NCBI GenBank assembly: GCA_011526585.1
Contig: WYBB01000161.1
Location: forward strand, 1 to 64,000
Direction of reading: 5' to 3'
DNA length: 64,000 nt
DNA from: Deltaproteobacteria bacterium
GTDB taxonomy: Bacteria > Myxococcota_A > UBA9042 > PHBI01
Of this stretch, positions 52,082-61,364 are shown piece after piece (the stretch's first letter is position 1; every line of letters starts with the position of its first letter). The position numbers and the translations under genes are program-made. The notes beneath the pieces are model-generated. The model had not been told where the DNA came from, made no database searches, and saw nothing but the letters and a program-made list of their open reading frames with translations.

Positions 52082-52720
52082 TCAGGCGTCTTCGAGGCGC
52101 AGGAGCTGCCGGCCGACGAAGACGTGATCGCCGGGCTCGAGGAGCGCCTGCTCCTGGATGCGCACGAAGGTGCCGTTGCGGCTGTCGAGATCGGTCAGCA
52201 CGTACTGGCCGCCGCGCTCTTCGAGGCGCGCGTGGTAGTGGCTGATGTAGGGGTCCTGGTAGAAGTTGATGTCGCAGTCCTCGCGACCGATCGTCATCGA
52301 GCGCTTGCGCGCGCAGAAGGCGAGGCCGATGTGACCGCCCGCCAGGATCTGCACCACGCGGAAGCGCCAGGGCGAGATCGGCGTGCCGCCGAAGACCGCG
52401 CCGTCGACGCCGATGGTCACCGGCACCGGGCGGAAGCGCTCGAAGCGGAAGACCTGCTCGCCGCACAGGAAGATCTGGTTGTCGGACAGCGCGGTCGGCG
52501 TGTGGATGCGCAGAAAGACGCCGTTGGTCGAGCCCTCGTCGCGCACGTGCACGCGCCCGTCGGCGACGTGGAAGGTGCAATGGCGCGGCGAGATCGCCGG
52601 GTCGTCGGGGAAGGCGATCTCGCATTTGGCGCGGCCGAGGGTGACCTCGCGCCGCTCCAACGGGAAGAGCGTGCCGTCCTGACCGTCACCGCGAATGAGC
52701 ATGAGCTTGGGCGTTCGCAC
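52082..52720 (-). CDS. Double FHA-domain protein
   Basis: 212 residues from a GTG at 52720 (GGGGGAG just upstream; a GTG seven codons earlier and an ATG six codons later are possible). Two forkhead-associated domains: GRAKCEI..PDDPAISPRHC...DEGSTNGVFL at about 28-72, and IGREDCDINFYQDPYISHYHARL...DLDSRNGTFV at about 140-185. Each has the Gly-Arg, Ser-x-x-His and Asn-Gly positions that bind phosphothreonine. It probably couples kinase output to partner proteins. It ends two bases from the convergent kinase gene. Confidence 0.9.
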   Translation of the reverse strand: MRTPKLMLIRGDGQDGTLFPLERREVTLGRAKCEIAFPDDPAISPRHCTFHVADGRVHVRDEGSTNGVFLRIHTPTALSDNQIFLCGEQVFRFERFRPVPVTIGVDGAVFGGTPISPWRFRVVQILAGGHIGLAFCARKRSMTIGREDCDINFYQDPYISHYHARLEERGGQYVLTDLDSRNGTFVRIQEQALLEPGDHVFVGRQLLRLEDA

Positions 52721-52780
52721 ATCTCCCCCTGAACCACGCACAGACTGCGACGTCGCCGAGAGGCCGTCAAGCGACCCCGC

Positions 52781-55700
52781 TCACCGGCGGTGTGTCGTAC
52801 CTGTGCGCTGCGCGTCTCGCAGCGCGCGCTGCACGTGCGGGGTGGGATCGGCCGACAGGCGCGCGACGAGCTCGGACCGCCCCTGCGCCACGAGCGCATG
52901 CACCGCGGCGGCGCCGAGATCGGGCAGCGGGTCGCGCACGAGATCGAAGAGGTCCGCCTCGAGCTCGGGCCCGACCACCAGCGCGCGCTCGGCGATCGCC
53001 AGGCACACCGCGCGCCGCACGACGGCCGCCGGATCCTGCGCGAGCGTGACGAGCACCGCCTCCGCGGCATGCCCCCCGAGCGCCGCCAGGGTCCGCGGCA
53101 CGTCCGCCCTGACCTCGGGCGAGGCCCGCGCCGCCAGGCGCGCCAGCACCCGCACGAGCTCGTCGCGCTCGGCCGGCGCGAGCGCCGCGCCGAGCTCAGG
53201 ATCACCGGCCAACGCCATGAGCGCCCCACGCACCGGCGCGCCCGGCGACCCGGCCCCGAGGCTCAGCGCGGACAGCGCGACCGCCCGCACCCGCTCGCGC
53301 GCCGACGTCCCCTGCCAGAGCGCCGCGGCGACCAGCAGGGCGTCGCGCGCATGCGCCTCGCGCTCGTCTTCGAGCGCGCGCAAGAACGCATCACCCATGT
53401 TCGCCAGGAGCCGCTCGTTCAAAGCGTGCGCCTCGGCGAGCCGCGCCGGCACGAGCCCGAGCCGCGCGACTCCGGCCTCGTCGTCGCGCCGCTCGGCGCC
53501 ATGGCGCACCAGCGCCTCGGCCAGCACCCGGCGCGCCGCCGCGTCGCCCCGCTCGAGGATCTCCCGCACGCGCTTCACCAACGGACCTGGCCGCTCGGGC
53601 TCGCCGACGAGCGGCCCGAGCCAATCCGCCTGTGGCGGACCGTCGGGCGCCTCGGGCATGTACAGGACCGGTCGCACCGGCTGCACGATCCCGCGCTCAC
53701 GCAGCGCCAGCGATCCGTAGTGCGCCGCGACCTCCTCGTCACGCGCCGTGCGCTCCGGCGGATAGGCCAGCGCCACCCAGATCGCCTCGTCGATCTCGTG
53801 CGCGTCACCTCGATAGAGCGCCGCGACCAACGCCGCGCGCGCCTCGGGCGTGCCCACCTGCCCGAGCCCCCACGCCGCGAGCTGCGCCTCGCGCTTCGTG
53901 GCCGGGCGCGTGAGCTTGTCCGTCAGCTCGCGCGTCACCACCGGTTCGCGGATCGCCAGCCGCCCGAGCGTCCACAGCGCCACCTCGCGCACGTCCTGGG
54001 ATCGATCGCGCACGAGCTCGAAGCACAGCCCCAGCGCACCCGGATGGCGCCCGAAGCCGATCGCCGCCGCCGCGATCACCCGGTCGCGCGGCGATCCCCG
54101 ACGCGCCCGCTCGGTGAGGATCACCGTCGCCTCGACGGTCGGCGCATAGCCGAGCGCCCACAGCGCCAGCTCCCGCGTCTGCGCCTGCGGCGACGCGCCC
54201 AGCCGCCCGAGCGCCGCCACCGCGCCCGCCGATCCGATCCGCCCGAGCGCCGAGATCGCCTCGACCTGCGCCATCGACTCGGGCGCGGCCGCGAGGCGCG
54301 CCAGGGCCGGCGTCGCGCCCGGCGGGTGCGTGAGCTCGAGACTCTCGATCGCACGCGCGCGCGTCGCCACGTCGTTGTCCTCGAGCGCGTCGAGCAGCGG
54401 CCTGAGCGCGCGCTCACCGAGCTCGGCCAGCTTGCGCTCACGCACCTCGCGCGGCTCGTCCGAGAAGCGGATCGCCTGCGCGAGGTGGCCGTACACGTCG
54501 ACCACCAGCCTGAGCTGCGCCCCGCGGCCACGCCCCGCGCCACCGCCGAGGCCAGGCTCGACCAGCGGCCGGAGCAGCCCCTCGACCTCGGCGAGACGGC
54601 CGGTCGCCAGCGCGAGCTGCAGGAGCCGCCGCCCCGCCCGCAGGATGTCCGCGCCCTCGGGCGCCTCGCGCACGATCTCCGCCAGCACCTGCTCTTCGCG
54701 CGCGAAGCTCCCCATGTCGCGATAGAGCGACGCCAGCTTGAAGCGCACCGGCACGTTGCGCGGCTCGAGCAGGAGCGCCTGCCGCCACGACTCGGCCGCC
54801 TCCGAGCGATGGCCCATGCGCAGGTAGAGCTCGCCCACGCGCGTGTGCGCCGTCGCGTCGGCCGGCGCCAGCTCGATCACCTGGCGCGCCGCCTTGAGCG
54901 CGGACGCCTCGTCGCCCATGCCGATCGCCAGGTCCGCCGCGCGATGCAGGTACTCGACCGCCGCGCGCGGCGCGATCCGCGCGAGCCGCTCGAGCACGGC
55001 GACCGCCTTCTTCGGCTCACCCAGCCGCGTGTAGACCTGCTCGAGCCCGGACAGCGTCTCGAGATCGTCCACCACGATCGCGTCGAGCCGCTCGAGCGTC
55101 GCGCGCGCCTCGTCGAGCCGCCCGATGCGAAGGAGCGCCACCGCCAGGAAACGACCCGCCGCGAGATCCGGCGGCTCCGCCGCGAAGCGCTCCGCCAGGG
55201 CCTCGATCTCCTTGTCGAGCCGCTCGGCCCGCTCCCAGATCTGGATGATGTGCTCGCGCGCCTCGCGCGTGACCGGCGTCGCCCGGCTCTCACCCGCCGC
55301 GCCCTGGCTCAGCTCGGTCCACACCGCGAGCGCCTCGCCGTGCCGGTCGGTCTTCTCGAGCAGGAGCGCGAGCGCGCGCCGATAGCGCACGCTCGCCGGG
55401 TCGGCCGCCATCGCCGCCCGCAGCTCCCGCTCTGCGTCCTTGTGCAGGTCGTGCTCGGCGTAGGTCTCGCCGAGCAGGAAGTGCCCCTCACCAGGGCGCC
55501 GCCCCATCTTGAGCAGGCGCCGCCACGTCGCGTCCGCGCGCGCCCGATCGCCGCTCGACCAGTAGAACTCCCCCAGGCTAACCACGTGGCTCGCCTCGTC
55601 GGGCTCGAGCCGCTGCAGGATCTTGAACTCCGCCTCGATCTCCGCGCGCGCGTTCTTGACGCCGTACCGCAGGTAGAGCTCGACCAGCCGCGCGTGCACC

Positions 55701-56902
55701 CCGGGATCGCTCGGGTGCTGGCGCGAGATCTTGCGCATCAGCTCCTCGGATTCCTTGCCCTTGTTGTGCTGGAGGTAGAGCTCGGCCAGCTCGAGCTGGT
55801 GTCGCGCCTCGCGCGGGAACGCACGCACCAGCTCCTCCCACGCCGCCAGCACCTCCTCGGGCCGGCCGATGCGCTCGAGGATCCTGAGCGCCGCCATGCG
55901 CGGCTCCTCGTCGCTCGGCCGCCGCTTCTGTGCCTCGCGGTAGTACGCCAGCGCCTTGTCGTCCTCGGCCAGCTCCTCGTGGATCCGCGCCAGCATCAAG
56001 GTCAGCTCGACGTCACGCGCCGCCTTCGGCGCCAGCTCGGTCACCAGGTCGCGCAGCCGATCGCGCCGCCGGTAGACCGCCGTGAGCCCCTGCAGATAGG
56101 TCCGCCGCTCGTAGTGCGTCGGTCCGAGCCGCTCGAGCCCCTTGCGCCAGGTCGCCTCCGCCTCGTCATGCCGCCCGAGCTGCGCCTGCAGCTCGGCCAC
56201 CTCCTTCCACACGATCACCAGGTGCTGCAGCTGTCCCTGCGCCTTGGCCTCGATCTCCTGCCACTTCGCCAGCGCCAGCGCCGGCTCGTCCAGGCGCGCT
56301 AAAGCGCTCGCCGCCTGCATGCGCAGGAACAGGTTCTGCGGCTCGGTCTGCGCGAGCTTGTCGAAGTAGCTCTCGGCGCGCGCGCCGTCCTTCGCTTCGA
56401 CCGCCGCCTCCGCCGCCGCCCGCAGCGCGTCCTGCTTGAGCGCGCGCTCGCGGATGAGCGCGATCCCCCGATCGTAGGCCGCGAAGGCCGCCTCGAACTC
56501 GCGTCGATCCCGGTGCAGCGTCGCCATCGCCAGGTGCGGATCCGCCCGCCCCGGCTCCAGCGCCGCCGCTCGCTCGAACGCCTCGCGCGCGGCCTCGCTC
56601 GCGTCCGCCACGCGGTGCAGCTGGCCGAGCACGAGCCACGCCGCGTACGCCTTCGGATCCGCCTCGACCTCGGCCTGGTAGATCCGGATGAGCCTGGCGA
56701 TCCCGCCGACGACGTGCGCCGTCTCGAGGAGCCGCCGGAACGCGTACGCCTGCCCGGGCTCCGCCGCCAGCATCTCGCGATAGGTCTCGACCAGCCGCCG
56801 CTCGCGCGCGAGCTCGTCCCGCGGCTCGGCCGCGCGCACCTCACCCGCGGCAACGCCTGCCCCGATCGACACCAGCGCCAGGAGGACCCACGGCCGGTTC
56901 AC
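52781..56902 (-). CDS. Large secreted TPR and HEAT repeat protein
   Basis: 1373 residues from a GTG at 56902, with GGAGG about 5 bases upstream; a GTG six codons earlier is possible. Signal peptide ends near EVRA. Residues about 30-790 are a long TPR solenoid (e.g. AYAAWLVLGQLHRVADASEAA, LGEPKKAVAVLERLARIAP). Residues about 810-1370 are HEAT/Armadillo-like (VEAISALGRIGSAGAVAALG, VREVALWTLGRLA). There are no enzymatic motifs. It probably organises a periplasmic or outer-membrane-associated complex. The gene lies 42 bases after gshB on the same strand. Confidence 0.85.
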   Translation of the reverse strand: MNRPWVLLALVSIGAGVAAGEVRAAEPRDELARERRLVETYREMLAAEPGQAYAFRRLLETAHVVGGIARLIRIYQAEVEADPKAYAAWLVLGQLHRVADASEAAREAFERAAALEPGRADPHLAMATLHRDRREFEAAFAAYDRGIALIRERALKQDALRAAAEAAVEAKDGARAESYFDKLAQTEPQNLFLRMQAASALARLDEPALALAKWQEIEAKAQGQLQHLVIVWKEVAELQAQLGRHDEAEATWRKGLERLGPTHYERRTYLQGLTAVYRRRDRLRDLVTELAPKAARDVELTLMLARIHEELAEDDKALAYYREAQKRRPSDEEPRMAALRILERIGRPEEVLAAWEELVRAFPREARHQLELAELYLQHNKGKESEELMRKISRQHPSDPGVHARLVELYLRYGVKNARAEIEAEFKILQRLEPDEASHVVSLGEFYWSSGDRARADATWRRLLKMGRRPGEGHFLLGETYAEHDLHKDAERELRAAMAADPASVRYRRALALLLEKTDRHGEALAVWTELSQGAAGESRATPVTREAREHIIQIWERAERLDKEIEALAERFAAEPPDLAAGRFLAVALLRIGRLDEARATLERLDAIVVDDLETLSGLEQVYTRLGEPKKAVAVLERLARIAPRAAVEYLHRAADLAIGMGDEASALKAARQVIELAPADATAHTRVGELYLRMGHRSEAAESWRQALLLEPRNVPVRFKLASLYRDMGSFAREEQVLAEIVREAPEGADILRAGRRLLQLALATGRLAEVEGLLRPLVEPGLGGGAGRGRGAQLRLVVDVYGHLAQAIRFSDEPREVRERKLAELGERALRPLLDALEDNDVATRARAIESLELTHPPGATPALARLAAAPESMAQVEAISALGRIGSAGAVAALGRLGASPQAQTRELALWALGYAPTVEATVILTERARRGSPRDRVIAAAAIGFGRHPGALGLCFELVRDRSQDVREVALWTLGRLAIREPVVTRELTDKLTRPATKREAQLAAWGLGQVGTPEARAALVAALYRGDAHEIDEAIWVALAYPPERTARDEEVAAHYGSLALRERGIVQPVRPVLYMPEAPDGPPQADWLGPLVGEPERPGPLVKRVREILERGDAAARRVLAEALVRHGAERRDDEAGVARLGLVPARLAEAHALNERLLANMGDAFLRALEDEREAHARDALLVAAALWQGTSARERVRAVALSALSLGAGSPGAPVRGALMALAGDPELGAALAPAERDELVRVLARLAARASPEVRADVPRTLAALGGHAAEAVLVTLAQDPAAVVRRAVCLAIAERALVVGPELEADLFDLVRDPLPDLGAAAVHALVAQGRSELVARLSADPTPHVQRALRDAQRTGTTHRR

Positions 56903-56944
56903 GCGCACCTCCACGCGCACACCATGCGTCGTCCCGGCCGGAGG

Positions 56945-57904
56945 TCAACCATCGCGCCGCGATCGCCTGCGCTCGGCCGCGTCGATCACCAGCGCCTGCA
57001 CGCGGATCCCGTCGAACGCCTCGATCTCGTGGATCCCCGTCGGGCTGGTCACGTTGACCTCGGTCAGCCAGTCGCCGATCACGTCGATCCCGACGAAGAC
57101 CTGCCCGGCCTCGTGCAGCGCCGGCCCGATGCGCGCGCAGATCGCGCGCTCGCGCTCGGTCAGCGAGGTCTTCTCCACGCGCGCGCCCACGTGGATGTTG
57201 CCCCGGTGATCGACGCCCTGGGGCACGCGCAGGACCGCGCCCACCGCCTCGCCCTCGACCAGGATGATGCGCTTGTCGCCGAGCTTGGCCTCCGGCAGGT
57301 AACGCTGCGCCAGCACCTTCTTGTGTCCGTGCTGCGTGCTCGCCTCGAGGATCACCCCGATGTTCGGGTCGTCCTTGCGCACGATGAAGACCCCCTCGCC
57401 GCCGTTGCCGTCGAGGGGCTTGACGACGATGGTGCCGAGCTCCTCGGCGAACGCACGGATCCGCCCGATGTCCTGCGTCATCAGCGAGGTCGGCACGAGG
57501 TCGGTGAAGCGCAGCGCCCAGGCCTTCTCGCTCATGTCGCGGAGCCCGCGCGGCGCGTTCAGGACCAGCGTGCCGCGCGCCTCCGCCAGGTCGAGCAGGT
57601 AGGTGTTGAAGATGTAGCCCATGTGGAACGGCGGATCCTTGCGCATCCACACCACGTCCACGTCGCCGAGCGACACCTCCTCGCGCGGCCCGAGCGTCGC
57701 GTGCTCGCCCTGCACCTTCTGCAGGCGCACCCGCTGCGCGACCGCGCGCACGTCCGCCTCGCGCAGGAAGAGATCCGGGACGAGCCCGTAGAGGACCTCG
57801 TGCCCGCGCGCCTGCGCCTCGAACATCAGCGCGAAGGTCGAGTCCTTGTCGATCCGGACCGTCTCGATCGGATCCATCAGGAAGAGGTGTCGCATCGCCG
57901 TCAC
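56945..57904 (-). CDS. gshB: Glutathione synthetase
   Basis: 319 residues from a GTG at 57904, which overlaps the upstream stop (GTGA); an ATG three codons later is possible. MDPIETVRIDKDSTFALM, VDVVWMRKDPPF, PRGLRDMSEKAW, VVKPLDGNGGEGVF and TEVNVTSPTGIHEI are GshB-type ATP-grasp motifs. The enzyme joins gamma-glutamylcysteine and glycine with ATP to give glutathione. gshA is not in the window. Middle gene of a three-gene minus-strand run. Confidence 0.93.
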   Translation of the reverse strand: MTAMRHLFLMDPIETVRIDKDSTFALMFEAQARGHEVLYGLVPDLFLREADVRAVAQRVRLQKVQGEHATLGPREEVSLGDVDVVWMRKDPPFHMGYIFNTYLLDLAEARGTLVLNAPRGLRDMSEKAWALRFTDLVPTSLMTQDIGRIRAFAEELGTIVVKPLDGNGGEGVFIVRKDDPNIGVILEASTQHGHKKVLAQRYLPEAKLGDKRIILVEGEAVGAVLRVPQGVDHRGNIHVGARVEKTSLTERERAICARIGPALHEAGQVFVGIDVIGDWLTEVNVTSPTGIHEIEAFDGIRVQALVIDAAERRRSRRDG

Positions 57905-58710
57905 TCACCCACGCCGCGATCCTTGATCGCGTCCTCCTGGGCGTCCTCCTCGTCCGGCACCTCGACCTCGTCGAGCTGGCCGGCCCCCTCGAGCGCGTAC
58001 TTCGCGCGCAGCATCCAACGCGCCTCGCCCTTGGCGCCGATGAGCTCGCCCTTTTCGTCGACCCACAGCTCGACCGCGTCGCCCGCGACCCCGCGCACCG
58101 CGAAGCGGTTCACCGTCACCGCCGCCTGCTCGGCGTCGAAGACCTTGCGCTGCCCGACGCAGCTCAACGTCGCCTCACCGGGCGTGCGCGCGCCGAGGTC
58201 GAAGAACGCCAGCTTGACCTCCTCGCAGCGCTTGGGCAGCCCCCACGTCTGATAAAGGTGCCAGAGCCCCTCGTCGCGGATCCGCGCGCTCGGCAGCGCC
58301 CCGACATCGACCGGCTTGCCGCTCGCGTTGATCGGCGCGACGCGCATCTGCCCCTGCCACTCGAACATGCGATAGCCCGCGCCCTTGAGCCCGGCCTCGA
58401 CCCGCTGGTACTTGAGCAGGCGGCCCTCGCCGTCGCGCTGCATGTGGCTCTTGCGATGCACCTTCTTGCCGGACTTGAGCTTGAGCTCACCCGACGCGAA
58501 GAAGGCGCCGCTCTCGGCGTGCACCACGCGCAGGCTCTCGGTGCCGAGGACCTGCTTGCCGTCCCTGGTCACGCTCCAGGTGATGAGGCGGCCCGAGGTG
58601 TCCTTGTCATCGGCCGTCGCCCGCCCCGCCGCGCCGACGATCCCCGCCAGCGCGAGCGCCACCACCGCCAGCGCGCCGCCACCTGCCATCCATCGAGTCG
58701 CCTTCACCAT
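57901..58710 (-). CDS. Secreted protein of unknown function
   Basis: 269 residues from the ATG at 58710 (GAGAGGACGAG upstream). Signal peptide of about 34 residues with a double-Ala region before ADDKD. The mature part is rich in beta strands (GRLITWSVTRDGKQVLGTES; HRKSHMQRDGEGRLLKYQRVE) and ends in an acidic tail (EVPDEEDAQEDAIKD). The strand pattern resembles lipid-binding or outer-membrane-lipoprotein-like folds, but I do not recognise a family. Co-transcribed and overlapping with gshB. Confidence 0.75.
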   Translation of the reverse strand: MVKATRWMAGGGALAVVALALAGIVGAAGRATADDKDTSGRLITWSVTRDGKQVLGTESLRVVHAESGAFFASGELKLKSGKKVHRKSHMQRDGEGRLLKYQRVEAGLKGAGYRMFEWQGQMRVAPINASGKPVDVGALPSARIRDEGLWHLYQTWGLPKRCEEVKLAFFDLGARTPGEATLSCVGQRKVFDAEQAAVTVNRFAVRGVAGDAVELWVDEKGELIGAKGEARWMLRAKYALEGAGQLDEVEVPDEEDAQEDAIKDRGVGE

Positions 58711-58826
58711 CGCTCGTCCTCTCGCCTGTATGTATAGTCCACCTTGCCGGTCGCTGGACAACGCGCCGGCGCCCCCGCGCCTTCCGGCCGCCGCTGGTGC
58801 GCGACCCGGGCAAGGTTGGAGAGCCG

Positions 58827-59702
58827 ATGCGCTTCGTCAAGTACCACGGTCTCGGAAACGACTTCATCGTGCTCGTCGATCACGACGCCGCGCTCACGCC
58901 CGAGCTCGCGCGCCGCCTCTGCCGCCGCGGCTTCTCCATCGGCGCCGACGGCGTCATGTGTGCACGCCCCCCGCGCTCCTCCGCCGCCCACGTCACCATG
59001 GACCTCGTCAACAGCGACGGCTCGCACCCCGAGATGTGCGGCAACGGCATCCGCTGCCTGGTCAAGCACGCCGTCGAGGTCATGGCGCTGCGCCACGACC
59101 CGCTCCTGGTCGACACCCCGGCCGGCGTGCTCGCGTGCGCCTGGCGCGCCGACGCCGACGGGCGCGTCACCTCGGTCAGGGTCGCCATGGGCCGCCCGCG
59201 CTTCGACGCCGCCGCCGTGCCGCTCGACCCCGCGCACACCCGCCCGGTCCCGACACCCGAGGGCGACCTCGTCGCGCTCGAGGTCGACGACCGCACCTTC
59301 ATCGGCCTGCCGGTCAACACCGGCAACCCGCACTTCGTGATCTTCGGCGACGCCTCGCGCGCGACCGCGCTCGCCTGGGGACCGCGCCTCGAGACCCACC
59401 CCGCCTTCCCCGCCAAGGCGAACATCGAGTTCGTCGAGGTGGTGCCACCCGACGCACCCACCGCCTCCGCCCGCCTGCGCGCCACGGTCTGGGAGCGCGG
59501 CTGCGGCCTCACCCTCGCCTGCGGCACCGGCGCCACCGCGGCCACCGCCGCCGCCGCGCGCCTCGGCCACGTGCCCACCGCCAGGCCGATCGAGGTCGCG
59601 CTGCCCGGCGGCTCGCTCCTCATCACCATCGCGCCCGACGGCAGCGAGGCCTTCATGGAGGGGCCGGTCGAGCTCGCCTTCCGCGGCGAAATCAGTCAGT
59701 AA
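58827..59702 (+). CDS. dapF: Diaminopimelate epimerase
   Basis: 291 residues from ATG 58827 (GGAGAG upstream). FVKYHGLGNDF at the start, catalytic Cys71 in PEMCGNGIRC and catalytic Cys232 in ACGTGATAA, with the matching NTGNPHF. It interconverts LL- and meso-diaminopimelate, the last-but-one step of lysine synthesis and the source of the peptidoglycan cross-linking residue. Divergent from the secreted-protein/gshB run; convergent with rplC. Confidence 0.95.
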   Translation: MRFVKYHGLGNDFIVLVDHDAALTPELARRLCRRGFSIGADGVMCARPPRSSAAHVTMDLVNSDGSHPEMCGNGIRCLVKHAVEVMALRHDPLLVDTPAGVLACAWRADADGRVTSVRVAMGRPRFDAAAVPLDPAHTRPVPTPEGDLVALEVDDRTFIGLPVNTGNPHFVIFGDASRATALAWGPRLETHPAFPAKANIEFVEVVPPDAPTASARLRATVWERGCGLTLACGTGATAATAAAARLGHVPTARPIEVALPGGSLLITIAPDGSEAFMEGPVELAFRGEISQ

Positions 59703-59751
59703 CTACAAGCCGTTATTCGACCTGCCCGGCAACACCGCGCCCCAAACGCAA

Positions 59752-59773
59752 ACGGCCGGGTCGCCCCGGCCGT
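59752..59773 (-). terminator. Terminator hairpin of rplC
   Basis: ACGGCCGGG and CCCGGCCGT form a 9-bp perfect stem around a 4-base loop, 28 bases past the rplC stop codon. On the minus strand it is followed by TTTGCGTTTGG. It could also serve dapF in the other direction, where the tail is poor in T. Confidence 0.6.
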
Positions 59774-59800
59774 CGCGAATCGCACTCACGTGCTCGTGTG

Positions 59801-60481
59801 CTACTTCTTCTTGCCGGCCGTCGGCATGATCTTCTTGCGCGCCTTCGGCTTGGTCTCGTAGATGCGGATGATGCCGCCGTTGGGCCCGGGCACCGAGCCC
59901 GAGATCAGCACGAGGTTCTCGTCGGCGTACACGCCCATCACCTTGAGGTTGCGCACGGTGACGTTCTCGTGGCCCATGTGACCGGGCATGCGCTTGTTCT
60001 TGAAGACGCGCCCCGGGTAGGTGCCCATGCCGATCGAGCCGCCGTGACGCCGATACTCGTGCGTGCCGTGCGTCGCCTCCTTGGCGCCCTTGAAGCCGTG
60101 CCGCTTGAGCACGCCGGCGAAGCCCTTGCCCTTGGACACGCCCTTGACGTCGACCAGCGCGCCTTCGACGAGCATCGACCCGTCGATCACGTCGCCCTGC
60201 TTGAACTGGGCGATCTCCGCGTCGCTCAGGCGGAACTCGACCACCGTCCGCTTGGGCGGCACGTCGGCCGCCTTGAAGACGCCCTTCTCGGGGCGCGTGA
60301 GGTTCTTGCCGCTCGTATCGCCGCTCGCCAGCTTGACGGCGTTGTAGCCATCCTTGCCGTTGGCGACCTTCACCTGCAGCACGTGATTCTTCTGGACCTC
60401 GACCACCGTGACCGGCACGAAGTTGCCGTCCTGGTCGAAGAGCTGCGTCATCCCGAGCTTCTTGCCGATTACACCGCGCAT
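59801..60481 (-). CDS. rplC: Ribosomal protein L3
   Basis: 226 residues, ATG 60481. MRGVIGKKLGMTQLFDQDGNFVPVTVVE, VKGVSKGKGFAGVLKRHGF and GSIGMGTYPGRVFKNKRMPGHMG are standard L3 signatures. L3 nucleates early 50S assembly and reaches the peptidyl-transferase centre. Unusually, neither rpsJ (upstream) nor rplD (downstream), its usual S10-operon partners, is present; the neighbours are dapF and a non-coding stretch. It has its own terminator. Confidence 0.96.
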   Translation of the reverse strand: MRGVIGKKLGMTQLFDQDGNFVPVTVVEVQKNHVLQVKVANGKDGYNAVKLASGDTSGKNLTRPEKGVFKAADVPPKRTVVEFRLSDAEIAQFKQGDVIDGSMLVEGALVDVKGVSKGKGFAGVLKRHGFKGAKEATHGTHEYRRHGGSIGMGTYPGRVFKNKRMPGHMGHENVTVRNLKVMGVYADENLVLISGSVPGPNGGIIRIYETKPKARKKIMPTAGKKK

Positions 60482-60696
60482 CTTCGTCTTCCTCGTCGCT
60501 CTCCTGCTCGTGCCCTCGCGGGGCTCGAGGCGCCGCCTCGGCCTCAGCCGGCGGCGCCCGCGGACGCACAGGTCCGCCGGCAGGGTTTCGTGATGCCTCG
60601 CGACCGCCCGGCCGCGAAGGGAGCGGGACCGTAGCCAAAGCCCACCAGCCCGTCAACGATCTTCCGCCGCACTCGCTCGCGCTCTTCCCTCTGTCC

Positions 60697-60745
60697 GTGC
60701 CCCGTGCCCGTGCCCGTGCCCGTGCCCGTGCCCGTGCCCGTGCCC
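60697..60745. repeat. GTGCCC hexanucleotide tandem repeat (7 perfect units)
   Basis: GTGCCCC followed by seven perfect GTGCCC units (60704-60745). The complementary array GGGCAC occurs at 8407-8436. It lies in the leader-side region of rplC. Confidence 0.85.
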
Positions 60746-60984
60746 GCGCCTCCTCGGTTTGTGCTGCGCGGGCTGGAGGCCGGGGTCAACACGTTTCGCC
60801 TCTTCGTGGGGCCGTCACACCTGGGTGGCGGCTCGCGCTCGTGGGGAGGCCGACCGCTCCCCGTTCTGCTCCGTCGCCCCCGTTGGGGGGCGTCGGAGCT
60901 CCACGAGGTCGCGGTCGACCTCTCCCACGTCGCGCGGCCGCCTGCGTCGGATCCGGGGGCTGCAATATTGGGTGGCCGGAGTCG

Positions 60985-61025
60985 GGGGCGTTGGTTCGCG
61001 CGCTTCGCGCTCGACCCAACGCCCC
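60985..61025. repeat. Large inverted repeat with nested hairpin
   Basis: GGGGCGTTGG and CCAACGCCCC are perfect 10-bp arms; inside them GCGCG-CTT-CGCGC forms an apical hairpin. It resembles intergenic palindromic repeats seen scattered in high-GC genomes. No second copy was seen in this window. Confidence 0.6.
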
Positions 61026-61364
61026 GGATCAAGCGCTACCCACGTCCTGGATCATGCGCGCTCGACAATACACCTCTGATGATTCCGTGGTGTGCGTACA
61101 CCACCCCCGCCCGACCCCGGCCTTGACCCCGCGGCGCTCTTTGCCGAGGGTGGAACGCACAAGAGGACGGCGCGCCCGGTCGCTCGACCCGGTGCAACTG
61201 CCGCCTTCAACGATGAACCCGGCCGACCGGGGCGGCGCGCGCGAGCCTGCGCGAGCCGAAGACGGAACCCAGAGCAGCTTTCGCCCAAGGCGCGAACGCT
61301 CGGAGCGCGCGCGCCGACGTGCGGCTCACCGGTCGGCCCCCGACCCCAGGAGATCCAGAAGACC

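Larger units (their letters stand above)
60482..61364. other. Long non-coding region upstream of rplC and the MscS-type gene
   Basis: 883 bases with no credible gene. It contains the rplC leader, the GTGCCC hexamer array (60697-60745), a CGCCCCC-GTT-GGGGGGCG hairpin near 60885, and a large inverted repeat at 60985-61025. Several frames are open but their products are Arg/Pro-rich with no family motif. Confidence 0.55.

Noticed and set aside
60482..61364. Hidden protein gene in the long gap
   Set aside because: All open frames are Arg/Pro-rich, lack a ribosome-binding site and cross obvious inverted repeats.
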